Assembly: GCA_003133245.1 (NCBI GenBank)
Contig: PKWM01000048.1
Coordinates: 148,165 to 212,164 of the forward strand
Direction: 5' to 3'
From: Rhodoferax sp.
GTDB taxonomy: Bacteria > Pseudomonadota > Gammaproteobacteria > Burkholderiales > Burkholderiaceae_C
Length of the DNA: 64,000 nucleotides
Shown: one piece after another, positions 1-7,939 of the stretch
Layout of the letters: every line of letters begins with the position of its first letter
Position numbering within the stretch: position 1 is the first letter of the stretch
Position numbers and translations under genes: made by a program
The notes under the pieces: generated by a model
Told to the model about the DNA's origin: nothing
Database searches by the model: none
What the model saw: only the letters and a program-made list of their open reading frames with translations

Positions 1-693
1 CAACGCTGGCCGCACGAGCTCTCCGGCGGCGAACGCCAACGCGTGGCGATTGCCCGCGCCCTGGCCAACAGCCCGCGTCTGCTGCTGCTCGATGAACCGC
101 TGGCTGCGCTCGATGCACCGCGCAAGACTGAAATACTGTTCTACCTGGAACGCATGCAAGCGGAATTAAACATCCCGGTTATCTATGTCAGCCACGCTAT
201 CGATGAAGTCGCTCGCCTAGCCGACCATCTGGTGCTGCTTGATGCCGGAAAAGTCAGCGCCAGTGGCCCCACTGCGGAACTGCTGACGCGTCTGGATTTA
301 CCCCTGGCGCATGGCGACGGTGCTGGTGCCGTGCTGAGCGTCACCGTGCTCAGCCACGATTCAGACGACCACCTCACCACAGTCAACTTTAGTGGCGGCA
401 CCCTGGTTATCCCAAAGCAGCCTGCCGCCATCAACCAACGCCTGCGCATCCGGGTGCAAGCGCGCGACGTCAGCCTGACGCTGGAAAAGCAAACCGGTAC
501 CAGCATCCTCAATATCCTGAGCGTCACTGTTACTGCGCTCACACCCGACAGTCCAGGTCAGATGATGGTGGCGCTCGACGTCGGCGGCGGCACCTTGCTG
601 GCCCGCATCACCAGCCGCTCGGCCCACCTGCTCGGTCTGGTGCCGGGGCTGGCGCTGTTTGCCCAGATCAAGGGCGTGGCGATTTTGGGCTGA
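1..693 (+). CDS. modC: Molybdate ABC transporter ATP-binding protein, 3' part
   Basis: C-terminal 230 codons of an ABC ATPase; the frame is open from base 1, so the gene begins before the window and the Walker A motif is not visible. The ABC signature [15 protein letters not shown] comes at residues 7-21 of the fragment, followed by Walker B (LLLLDEPLAALD) and the H-loop (YVSHAIDEV). After about residue 105 comes a TOBE/Mop-like regulatory domain (INQRLRIRVQARDVSLTL and a second beta-rich repeat), which is typical of ModC and would bind molybdate. The protein should energise a ModA/ModB molybdate importer at the inner membrane. The moeA-mobA-moaA cofactor genes lie 32 kb away and are not linked. 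Other oxyanion importers share the fold, but the Mop-like tail favours molybdate. Confidence 0.85.
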   Translation, partial: QRWPHELSGGERQRVAIARALANSPRLLLLDEPLAALDAPRKTEILFYLERMQAELNIPVIYVSHAIDEVARLADHLVLLDAGKVSASGPTAELLTRLDLPLAHGDGAGAVLSVTVLSHDSDDHLTTVNFSGGTLVIPKQPAAINQRLRIRVQARDVSLTLEKQTGTSILNILSVTVTALTPDSPGQMMVALDVGGGTLLARITSRSAHLLGLVPGLALFAQIKGVAILG

Positions 694-707
694 CCACTCG
701 GTTGACT

Positions 708-740
708 CTGCAATTTGAAGATTTAATCTTCAAATTGCAG
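708..740. promoter_or_regulatory. Perfect 15-bp inverted repeat, probable operator
   Basis: Two perfect 15-base arms (708-722 and 726-740; left arm CTGCAATTTGAAGAT) are separated by TTA. The palindrome is AT-rich and ends 20 bases before the ATG of the AAA+ ATPase gene, covering the expected -35 region of its promoter. There is no T-run, so an operator is more likely than a terminator for modC. The binding protein is unknown; autoregulation is a guess. Confidence 0.6.
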
Positions 741-748
741 ATATTTGC

Positions 749-754
749 TATGAT
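749..754 (+). promoter_or_regulatory. Extended -10 box of the AAA+ ATPase gene
   Basis: TATGAT preceded by TG one base upstream (TGCTATGAT) makes an extended -10. The expected start point, about 7 bases downstream, falls on the ATG at 761, and no Shine-Dalgarno sequence is visible. The transcript may therefore be leaderless. No convincing -35 is seen; that space is filled by the palindrome. Confidence 0.45.
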
Positions 755-760
755 GCGATC

Positions 761-1998
761 ATGATTACTCGCAACATCGCGCCGATATTGCAGCACCTTG
801 CCAGGCAATACCCGGTCGTTACCGTCACTGGACCTCGGCAAAGTGGCAAAACCACGCTGGTGAAATATCTCTTTCCCGACAAGCACTACGTTACGCTGGA
901 AGACCCTGACGTTCGTCGGCACGCAACGAACGATCCACGTGGCTTTTTGGTGGACTTTGCGCAGGGTGCCATATTTGACGAGGTACAGCGCGCGCCCGAA
1001 TTACCCTCCTATTTACAAGGCATGGTGGATGCCGACCCCCAACCGGGGCGCTTCATCCTGACCGGTAGCCAGCAATTTGAGTTGATGACCCAAGTTTCGC
1101 AATCGCTTGCCGGGCGTACTGGCGTGCTGCGTCTGCTACGTAGCGCAACAATCCTACAATACAAGCAAACAAAGCGCTTGCCGGGCGTACTGGCGTGCTG
1201 CGTCTGCTACCCTTGACACTGGCTGAAGTGCAACGCTTCCAAAGCACAAAAGAGCCACCTGACCTGGCGCAGTGCTTGCTCACCGGTTTCTATCCCCGCA
1301 TCCACGACAAAGGTCTTAATCCCTCACAGGCATTGGCAGACTACTTTGCCACCTATGTTGAGCGTGATTTGCGGCAGATAGCAGCAGTGCATGATCTGCA
1401 ACGGTTTGAGCGTTTTGTTCGCTTATGTGCAGGGCGCACCGGGCAACTTCTTAACCTGAATAGTTTGGGCAACGATGCCGGCGTGTCGCACGTTACCGCC
1501 AGGGCATGGATCGACCTGCTACAAACCAGCTACATCGTGCACCTGCTACCACCCTGGTTTACCAACACCGGCAAACGCCTTGTCAAAGCACCCAAACTCT
1601 ATTTTTATGATGTCGGCCTGGCCTGCTGGTTGCTGGGCCTGCGCACACCCGAACAGGTGGCGCGCGACCCGCTGTGGGGCAGTCTGTTCGAAAACTTCAT
1701 CATCATGGAAGCCATGAAAGACCGCTTGAATGCGGGTGAAAGCGCCCAGATGTATTTCTATCGCAACGCCGAGGGCAATGAAGTTGACTTATTGCTACCG
1801 GTGGGCACCAAGATGCATGCCATCGAAATCAAAGCCGGCGCCACCGTCAACCCGGATTATTTCAAAGGCCTGAAAACCTTTGCCGCCCACCACCCATTGA
1901 CCCTGACCAGCGGCGGCGTGATATTTGGCGGTGCGCAGAGCCAAAACCGCAGCGATTGGCCCGTTCATTCCTGGCTCGCACTGAGAAACAAACCCTAA
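761..1998 (+). pseudogene. AAA+ ATPase (DUF4143 type), frameshifted
   Basis: The first part (from 761) has a Walker A motif (TGPRQSGKTTL), a Walker B-like segment (AIFDEVQRAPEL) and a sensor-like LTGSQQF. The second part (frame seen from about 1195 to 1998) has the DUF4143 C-terminal region, including LLTGFYPRIHD, YVERDLRQI and the nuclease-like EVDLLLPVGTKMHAIEIKAG. A 71-base insertion made of a partial duplication (1104-1210) joins the two in different frames. Removing 71 bases restores an uninterrupted chain of about 388 residues reading LAGRTGVLRLLPLTLAEV across the join. Members of this family are scattered, often horizontally acquired ATPases of poorly known function. The gene is probably inactive unless both halves are made separately. 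Confidence 0.85.
1104..1210 (+). repeat. 36-bp direct repeat around a 35-bp spacer
   Basis: Identical 36-base copies (1104-1139 and 1175-1210, starting CGCTTGCCGGGCGTACTGG) flank a 35-base lower-GC spacer at 1140-1174. The period is 71 bases, which is not a multiple of three and so breaks the ATPase frame. The spacer does not resemble the surrounding gene, so this is either insertion of a short foreign sequence with duplication of the site, or template-switching during replication. Confidence 0.85.
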
Positions 1999-2057
1999 AG
2001 CCATTGGAACTATTGGAACCTGGCCTCTTTTTGCCTGGGCACGCACCCACCAAAGAA

Positions 2058-2089
2058 AAGAGGAGCAACGCCTGCACGCTGCTCCTCTT
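2058..2089 (-). terminator. Rho-independent terminator of the TonB-dependent receptor gene
   Basis: A perfect 10-bp stem (AAGAGGAGCA, 2058-2067, with 2080-2089) encloses a 12-base loop. On the minus strand it is followed by a T-rich tract (TTTTCTTT). It lies about 80 bases beyond the receptor stop codon. On the plus strand the following bases are not T-rich, so it serves the minus-strand gene. Confidence 0.75.
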
Positions 2090-2168
2090 GGACTTGAGGA
2101 CAGACCGGATGATTCCTTCAGTATTAGTGACTCAAATCAAGCCGATCTAAAACACTCAAGCGCTCCAT

Positions 2169-4910
2169 TTAAAAATTGTAAGTCCCGCGCACGTAGTAAG
2201 CGCGCCCAGTTGGATCTGTGAAACGGGGATCGTAGCCCACTTGGAAAGTGGCACCTTGGTTGGAGAACGGCGGATTGGTGTCAAACAAGTTGCGTACCCC
2301 CGCCACGAGTGTGAATGACTTGTTTGGCGACCATGTGCCGTTGATGTCCCACACTGAATACGATCCAACTTGGTTGTTCGCACAGCAGGAATCCACCTGG
2401 GTCGGATCGTTCTGGTCAAAATAGCCAGACTTGAAACGGTTGGTCAGGCCGAGGCCAAATTCACCATATTGCCACTGCACGGTGGCGGTTTGCTGCCAAC
2501 GGAAGATCGGACCAGCTCCGGAATAAATGCCAACATTTTGAATCCATGCCCCGCCAGGTTCATTTTGATACTCGTACTTGCTGACGTAGGTCCCATTCAT
2601 TGTGAAGTTGAAGGTTCCGCTACCTGCCGTACGCATCCGATAGGCCAAGGACAGATCAACGCCGTTGGTGTTGACACCGCCCAAATTCATCGTTGTATCG
2701 AGCACGTAGCCACAATTGGCGCCCGGACATTGGCTACCATCTGTCGATAGGGATCCGTCTGGAGCGCGATGAAAGAGATACGCGTATTTGGTCGGATCGC
2801 CAAAAATGGTGGTGTCAGGCAGCGCCCCGATTGCATCTGTCAGACGAATCCACCAGAGGTCAGCCCCAACGCTGAAGTCCTTCATAGGCTCTAGCATCAC
2901 GCCAAAAGTAAGATTTTTTGATTTCTCAGGATTCAACGCTTTATTGCCACCTGCAAGACTCATGAATTGCTGACCGCAGGCAGTCGGAGGAACACCGGCG
3001 TTTGGTGTCCCATTCGGGCATCTCACCGGATCATCCCAGGTGTTGGCAGTGTTTGTGTAGGTTTGCGGCGCGTTGATTTCATACAGAGATGGCGCACGGA
3101 AACCGGTCGATGCCGAACCACGGAATAGCACGGTATTGGTCGGCTGGAAACGGAAGCTAACCTTTGGATTGGTGGTGCTACCGAAGTCGCTGTAATGGTC
3201 ATAGCGTAAGGCACCGGTAACGTCGAAAGTCTTGGTAATCGGCACGTTCAGTTCCGTATAACCCGCGTAGACAGTTCGGCCACCCTCACTATCGGTTGCC
3301 GGGTCCACGCCGGTACTAGAGATCACCATGGCGGCGAATGGGGCGTTTGCCTTGAACGAAAAATTCTCCCGACGCAGCTCGCCACCTACGGCCAGTGCAG
3401 CAGCGCGCCCCGCACCAAGCCAATCACCCAGATCACGGCTGGCGTGAGCATCGGCCGACCACACATCACCATGACCGGAGAGCAAGGTTCCAGTCGCCAG
3501 AGCATTGTTCAACGCGGTAGTACCAGCTGCGGTTTGCGCGCCAAACGGATTGATCGTGCCGTTGGCAACACCCGCCGTAATCAAGTTTCCGTTGGTATAA
3601 CCACCCGTCAGCGCATTGACCACATCATTCTTGTTGTAGGTCAAACCAGTTGAATAGTCCCACTTGCCCACAGAACCGTTCAAAGACGCCACAAACCGCT
3701 GCTGCGTGTTCGTCGATTGATCTTGGCGTGCGCCACTAGCTACATCGCGCCATTGCACATCAATGGGCAAGGTTGGGTCAATTGTGAAATTCGTCGGTGC
3801 CGGTGTAATGCCTGCGCCAGGAAAGAACTGCGTACCTGGATTCATCGTCAAGGCCGCATAGGGAACTGGTGCGATCGCGGTACCGCTAATGCTTCGGGTG
3901 GCAAAATATTCAAGGTTTAATTGTGTATCGCCGTTGATCGCTAGCGTTCCTTTCAGCATCGCTGAGTTCCGCTCACTCGGCGGGACCAGGTCCACCCAGC
4001 GGGTGTAGTCATAACGGCACTTTGCTCCACTGGCAAATCCCCACGGCGCATTGCAACCCGGTGCACTTGGGTTGGCACCTGGACTCGCCGAAAGACCATC
4101 TGCAGACATCTGGTAGTAATTAGCTGGGTCTGGCGTACCAGAAGATTTGGCTATGCCCTGAGCTGGAAGTAGGCCTGTGCTACCAAATGGACGTTGAGGT
4201 GCCGCAATGCCATCCTGCTTCTGGTGATCGATGAAACCAAATACATTAAAACCATCCTTGCTGAGATCGCCGAAGCCGAAGCCAAGGTTTACATTGTTGG
4301 CTTTGCCACCAGGGTGTTGGGGTGAATCCGCACCGATCGTGATCGTCCCTCCGGTATAGTCCTTACGGGTAATGAAGTTGATCACGCCACCGATAGCGTC
4401 TGAGCCATACAACGAAGAGGCTCCGTCGCGCAGCACTTCAATACGCTCAAGTGCTGCAAACGGAATCATATTCAGATCCGGTGCTGAACCGTCGAAGGAA
4501 TTGTTGGCAATCCGACGGCCATTCAGCAGAACCAGGGTCTTGTTTTGCCCCAAGCCACGCAGATTGGAAAATGCTGATCCTCCCGTAACCAAACCCACTG
4601 ACTGATTAGTGCCTTGCAGTGATTGATTTCCGGCAACCAGGTTCATCACCTGCTCAATTGTCACGATGCCTTCCTTCTTCAGGTCATCGGCCTTGAGGAT
4701 TGTTATAGGCACTGCCGTTTCTGCGTCGATGCTCTTAATCGCGGATCCGGTAATTTCCACGCGCTGTAGAGTAGTGCTGTCTTGCGCAAAGACAACCCCT
4801 GGCGCAATGGCCAGACCACCAAAGGCTAAGACCAGGCCAGCACACAGTTTGGTACGCTCAAACATTGCTGCTCCGCGCACAAGCGCTTTGCTATGCTTTT
4901 TGTTTTCCAT
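2169..4910 (-). CDS. TonB-dependent outer-membrane receptor
   Basis: A 913-residue precursor. The signal peptide runs to about residue 42 (hydrophobic LVLAFGGLAIA, cleavage near VFA-Q). The plug domain follows at about residues 60-190, with the typical strings NLRGLGQNKTLVLLNGRR and IEVLRDGASSLYGSDAIGG. The rest is a large beta-barrel ending in the aromatic residue usual for outer-membrane proteins (YVRGTYNF). An AAGAGGA ribosome-binding site about 7 bases ahead supports the ATG at 4910. It lies downstream of exbB-exbD-exbD-tonB on the same strand, so it probably draws energy from that complex. The ligand cannot be told from sequence; receptors of this type carry siderophores, cobalamin, carbohydrates or other large substrates. 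A 10-bp stem terminator follows the gene. Confidence 0.93.
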   Translation of the reverse strand: MENKKHSKALVRGAAMFERTKLCAGLVLAFGGLAIAPGVVFAQDSTTLQRVEITGSAIKSIDAETAVPITILKADDLKKEGIVTIEQVMNLVAGNQSLQGTNQSVGLVTGGSAFSNLRGLGQNKTLVLLNGRRIANNSFDGSAPDLNMIPFAALERIEVLRDGASSLYGSDAIGGVINFITRKDYTGGTITIGADSPQHPGGKANNVNLGFGFGDLSKDGFNVFGFIDHQKQDGIAAPQRPFGSTGLLPAQGIAKSSGTPDPANYYQMSADGLSASPGANPSAPGCNAPWGFASGAKCRYDYTRWVDLVPPSERNSAMLKGTLAINGDTQLNLEYFATRSISGTAIAPVPYAALTMNPGTQFFPGAGITPAPTNFTIDPTLPIDVQWRDVASGARQDQSTNTQQRFVASLNGSVGKWDYSTGLTYNKNDVVNALTGGYTNGNLITAGVANGTINPFGAQTAAGTTALNNALATGTLLSGHGDVWSADAHASRDLGDWLGAGRAAALAVGGELRRENFSFKANAPFAAMVISSTGVDPATDSEGGRTVYAGYTELNVPITKTFDVTGALRYDHYSDFGSTTNPKVSFRFQPTNTVLFRGSASTGFRAPSLYEINAPQTYTNTANTWDDPVRCPNGTPNAGVPPTACGQQFMSLAGGNKALNPEKSKNLTFGVMLEPMKDFSVGADLWWIRLTDAIGALPDTTIFGDPTKYAYLFHRAPDGSLSTDGSQCPGANCGYVLDTTMNLGGVNTNGVDLSLAYRMRTAGSGTFNFTMNGTYVSKYEYQNEPGGAWIQNVGIYSGAGPIFRWQQTATVQWQYGEFGLGLTNRFKSGYFDQNDPTQVDSCCANNQVGSYSVWDINGTWSPNKSFTLVAGVRNLFDTNPPFSNQGATFQVGYDPRFTDPTGRAYYVRGTYNF

Positions 4911-5328
4911 GGGTTTTCCTCTTAATCAATGTGGAATCAGAGCAACGCAAAATTTGCACCATGATTGGCAATGGGGCAGAACGTATTCCCGCCCTATTTC
5001 TGTGTCCGAACTGTGACTGTACGGTAACAATTTGTCAATTTGAATTAGGGGAAACCCAGTTACCCATAAAAAATGCTGTTTGTGGTCAAAATACATCGCC
5101 ATGAAGTGCCTCCTGCAAGAACAGGAGGTGTAAATGACCTCAGATACTTGCGGACTCAAACCGCCGGAGGACCCCTATGGCCTCGCTTATCAATTCACGT
5201 GCAACCTCGGTGTCAAAGTCGTCAACACAGCGACATCAATCTGGAAAACTGCATGGAGCAGATGATGCCTCTGTTTGACGGCCGCATTCTGCCTTTCGAT
5301 CAGCAAGCAGCCCAGGCATTCGCCCGGA
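4911..5328. other. Intergenic region between tonB and the receptor gene
   Basis: A 418-base gap without a supportable gene. It should contain the receptor promoter. A TTGACA hexamer on the minus strand (5033-5038) is the best -35 match, but no good -10 lies at the right distance. A short hairpin (CCTCCTG/CAGGAGG, 5108-5128) has no T-run. No clear Fur box was seen. Confidence 0.5.
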
Positions 5329-5982
5329 TCATTCCAGCTTGAAGTTGAACTCCTGCGTGGCAATCACGTCGCCGCCTTCGCTGACGCACTTGTACTGCAT
5401 CATCGCCTCCTTGACGGCGGCATGGAACACGCGCGGACCCGACAGGATGGTGACCTCCTTGATGACACCGCCCTTGCCGATATGGATTTGGGCTTTGACC
5501 ACGCCCTCAGTGCCGTCCTGTAGTGCCTTGCGTGGCATCACTGGCGGCACCTGCGTCGGGCAGGCTACGCCCATGCTGGAGACCCTCGGTCCGGTCTGAA
5601 CCGGTGCTGGTGGCGGTGGTGGTGCAATCACCGCCGGTGCGGTGGGCACCACTTGGGTGGATTGAATCACTGGTGCGTTCGATATCACCTGTGGTGCCAC
5701 GTCGGGTGGCGGCACGTAGGGTGGCGGGGGCGCTTCGACCTTGGGTATTTGTTTGGGAGGTTCGATCTTCTTGGGTGGTGGTGGCGGTGGCGGCGGAATG
5801 ATCACCTCCTGGATTACCACTGCTTCGAGCGGTTTTTTGATGAAGTTAAGACCCTTGCGCGCCATGCCAGAGATCAGCGCGTAGCCCAAAAAGACGTGCA
5901 GCGCAATCACAATGACCAGGCCTTTGATCCGCCTTGAAGGGTCCCGCGGCTCGAAGCGGTAATTCATTTCAAGCGTGTTCAT
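5329..5982 (-). CDS. tonB: Energy transducer TonB
   Basis: 217 residues. A cytoplasmic N-terminus of about 20 residues precedes one membrane anchor (GLVIVIALHVFLGYALISG, about 21-39). A proline-rich periplasmic spacer (IIPPPPPPPPKKIEPP and following, about 60-130) leads to the C-terminal TonB domain, which contains EGVVKAQIHIGKGGVIKEV. TonB transmits the proton-motive force from ExbB/ExbD to outer-membrane receptors. Its start overlaps the exbD stop as ATGA (5979-5982), so translation is coupled. It is the last gene before the receptor gene on the same strand. Confidence in the family is high; which receptor it serves is inferred from position. Confidence 0.93.
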   Translation of the reverse strand: MNTLEMNYRFEPRDPSRRIKGLVIVIALHVFLGYALISGMARKGLNFIKKPLEAVVIQEVIIPPPPPPPPKKIEPPKQIPKVEAPPPPYVPPPDVAPQVISNAPVIQSTQVVPTAPAVIAPPPPPAPVQTGPRVSSMGVACPTQVPPVMPRKALQDGTEGVVKAQIHIGKGGVIKEVTILSGPRVFHAAVKEAMMQYKCVSEGGDVIATQEFNFKLE

Positions 5983-6407
5983 TGCACAAATTGCTCCGCG
6001 CCGATGACGGCAATTTTGTTCAAACCCTGGCGCTTGCTGCTGGAGAGCACATTGGCAAAAACGGCGTATTGCGAGGCCTTGTTGGGGCGGATGTGAACTT
6101 CAGGCTGCGAGGCTTGCGCTGCGACGGCCTTCATTTTTTCATTGAGTTCCTGCGCCGAAACCGGCAAGCCTTGCCAATAAACGACGCTTTTCTCATCAAT
6201 GTCGATTTGTATTTTTTCAGGCTTGATCAGGCTGGTGGGCGGCGCGCCGACCGGCATTTCGAGGTTGACCGAGTGCAATTGAATCGGGATGGTGATGATC
6301 AGCATCACCAATAAAACCAGCATCACGTCGATCAACGGGGTCGTGTTGATCTCCATCATGACTTCGGGTTCAGCCGAGCCGCTGGCGTCTGCTACGTGCA
6401 TTCCCAT
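5979..6407 (-). CDS. exbD: ExbD-type proton channel subunit (second copy)
   Basis: 142 residues from the ATG at 6407. A TTG further upstream (6434) is in frame and would overlap the preceding gene, but AAGGGA lies 9 bases before the ATG, so the shorter start is preferred. One N-terminal membrane helix (TPLIDVMLVLLVMLIITIPI) carries the conserved Asp that conducts protons. A periplasmic domain follows. It forms the ExbB/ExbD motor that powers TonB. It is one of two tandem, non-identical ExbD proteins here, an arrangement also known from xanthomonads and other beta/gammaproteobacteria. Confidence 0.9.
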   Translation of the reverse strand: MGMHVADASGSAEPEVMMEINTTPLIDVMLVLLVMLIITIPIQLHSVNLEMPVGAPPTSLIKPEKIQIDIDEKSVVYWQGLPVSAQELNEKMKAVAAQASQPEVHIRPNKASQYAVFANVLSSSKRQGLNKIAVIGAEQFVQ

Positions 6408-6430
6408 GAGAATAATTCCCTTGTTGGTGC

Positions 6431-6862
6431 TCAACCGCCCAGAGGCGGTGGCTCGGTGATGAAGGCGACTTTGACGATACCGGCACGCTGGCAGGCCAGC
6501 AGGACCTTGCCGACGCCTTCGTAGCGCGCATTGGCATCACCGCGCACCTGGACTTCAGGCTGCGGCTTGACGTTGGAGATTTTTTTGAGTTTCGCCACCA
6601 ACTCGTCAACGCTCTTGATACGCGCTTCATACCAAAAAATATCACCGGCCTGATTGACCGAAATAATGACGTTCTCGGGCTTGGTTTCCCGAATTTCAAC
6701 GCGTTCTTTGGGTAAAGAGAGCTTGATCGAAGTGGTCACCACCGGAATGGTGATCAGGAAAATGATCAATAGCACCAGCATCACGTCCACCAGGGGCGTG
6801 GTGTTGATGGCCGACATGACGGCGTCTTCGCCGTTGTCGCTGGAACCGACGTTCATGGACAT
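6431..6862 (-). CDS. exbD: ExbD-type proton channel subunit (first copy)
   Basis: 143 residues. The single membrane helix (TPLVDVMLVLLIIFLITIPV) has the proton-conducting Asp in the same position as its neighbour. The periplasmic part is only moderately similar to the second copy, so the two are old paralogs rather than a recent duplication. It follows exbB by 44 bases and precedes the second exbD directly. The C-terminus ends in PPPLGG. It works with ExbB at the inner membrane. Confidence 0.9.
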   Translation of the reverse strand: MSMNVGSSDNGEDAVMSAINTTPLVDVMLVLLIIFLITIPVVTTSIKLSLPKERVEIRETKPENVIISVNQAGDIFWYEARIKSVDELVAKLKKISNVKPQPEVQVRGDANARYEGVGKVLLACQRAGIVKVAFITEPPPLGG

Positions 6863-6906
6863 AGGGGTTTCCTAATAGCCTGTGTACAGCCTTTGCAAGC
6901 TGTCAC

Positions 6907-7776
6907 TCAAGCCCTTTTCACCGAGCCCAGAACCACTGCGTGCAAGTCGCTGCTGAATGCGCGCACATCGTCCATCACAGCCTTGTTGCGCCGCACCAGC
7001 CAGTTGTAAGCCAGCACCGCAGGCACCGCTACCGCCAGGCCGATGGCGGTCATGAGGAGCGCTTCACCCACCGGGCCGGCCACTTTGTCGATCGAGGCTT
7101 GGCCCGAAATGCCAATAGCAGTCAGGGCGTGATAAATGCCCCAAACCGTACCAAACAGGCCAACGAAAGGAGAAATCGAACCCACAGTGGCGAGAAATGC
7201 CAGACCACCTTGCGTATTGCTTTGAACCCGGCCAACAGCACGTTCGATACCCATGGAGATCCAGTCGTTAAGGTCCACATGGCCCATCAGGCCATCGTGT
7301 TTTTTGACCGCCGTGGTGGCGGCGTCAGCGATATACCGAAAGGGGCTGTTCTTCTCAAGCGCGTCTGCGCCTTGCTGGACCGTGCTAGCCGGCCAGAAGA
7401 CCTTGGCCACAGCCTTGGCCTGACGACTCATTTTGGCTTGTTCCAGAACCTTGACGACCAGGATGTACCAACTGCCCACGCTCATGATCAGCAGCAGCAG
7501 CAAGACGGTTCTGGCAACCATATCCGAGGTTTTCCAAAGGGATTCAAGTCCGTAAGGGTTGTCAGTGGACTCGGCCTTTTTGGGGGCCGAAGCCGAAGCA
7601 TCGCCCAGCTTGACATCGTTGATGACAGGCAGGGCCGCTGGCGCGGCGCTCGGTGCCGCCTGGGTTGCCGCCGGGGTTGCGGGTTGGGCCTGCACTGCAA
7701 CCGGCAGCAACGTCAAGGCCAGAGCCAACGCACAGGCGCCGACGGTAATTGTTCGAGCGATATTTACTTGCACCAT
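6907..7776 (-). CDS. exbB: ExbB-type MotA/TolQ/ExbB proton channel protein with signal-peptide extension
   Basis: 289 residues from the ATG at 7776, chosen because AAGGA sits 5 bases upstream and the protein then begins with a clean signal peptide (ARTITVGACALALALTLLP, cleavage near VQA-Q). An upstream in-frame extension exists but reads as non-coding. An Ala/Pro-rich periplasmic stretch follows (about 31-75), then three membrane segments: about 92-112, and two in the conserved channel domain (FLATVGSISPFVGLFGTVWG; GEALLMTAIGLAVAVPAVLA). This is the long form of ExbB. It is the first gene of exbB-exbD-exbD-tonB. A TATACT at 7849-7854 on the minus strand is a possible -10. Confidence 0.92.
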   Translation of the reverse strand: MVQVNIARTITVGACALALALTLLPVAVQAQPATPAATQAAPSAAPAALPVINDVKLGDASASAPKKAESTDNPYGLESLWKTSDMVARTVLLLLLIMSVGSWYILVVKVLEQAKMSRQAKAVAKVFWPASTVQQGADALEKNSPFRYIADAATTAVKKHDGLMGHVDLNDWISMGIERAVGRVQSNTQGGLAFLATVGSISPFVGLFGTVWGIYHALTAIGISGQASIDKVAGPVGEALLMTAIGLAVAVPAVLAYNWLVRRNKAVMDDVRAFSSDLHAVVLGSVKRA

Positions 7777-7939
7777 GGTTCCTTTTGAAGACCTCTGGTA
7801 AGGCGATCCAGGCACGGGTCTGCCGTCCAGCAAAAATTGAGTGGGCCCAGTATAACGGTCAATTTTGGCACTCACATGCGGGTTGTCCCTTGGTATCAAA
7901 GCAAGATGTCCGTCAATAAAACAAGCTCATTACAGTTGG

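Noticed and set aside
5108..5128. CCTCCTG/CAGGAGG hairpin after tonB as a terminator
   Set aside because: No T-run on either strand.
5500..5930. Open frames antisense to the proline-rich part of tonB
   Set aside because: They are Gly/Trp-rich mirror translations of the proline-rich repeat.
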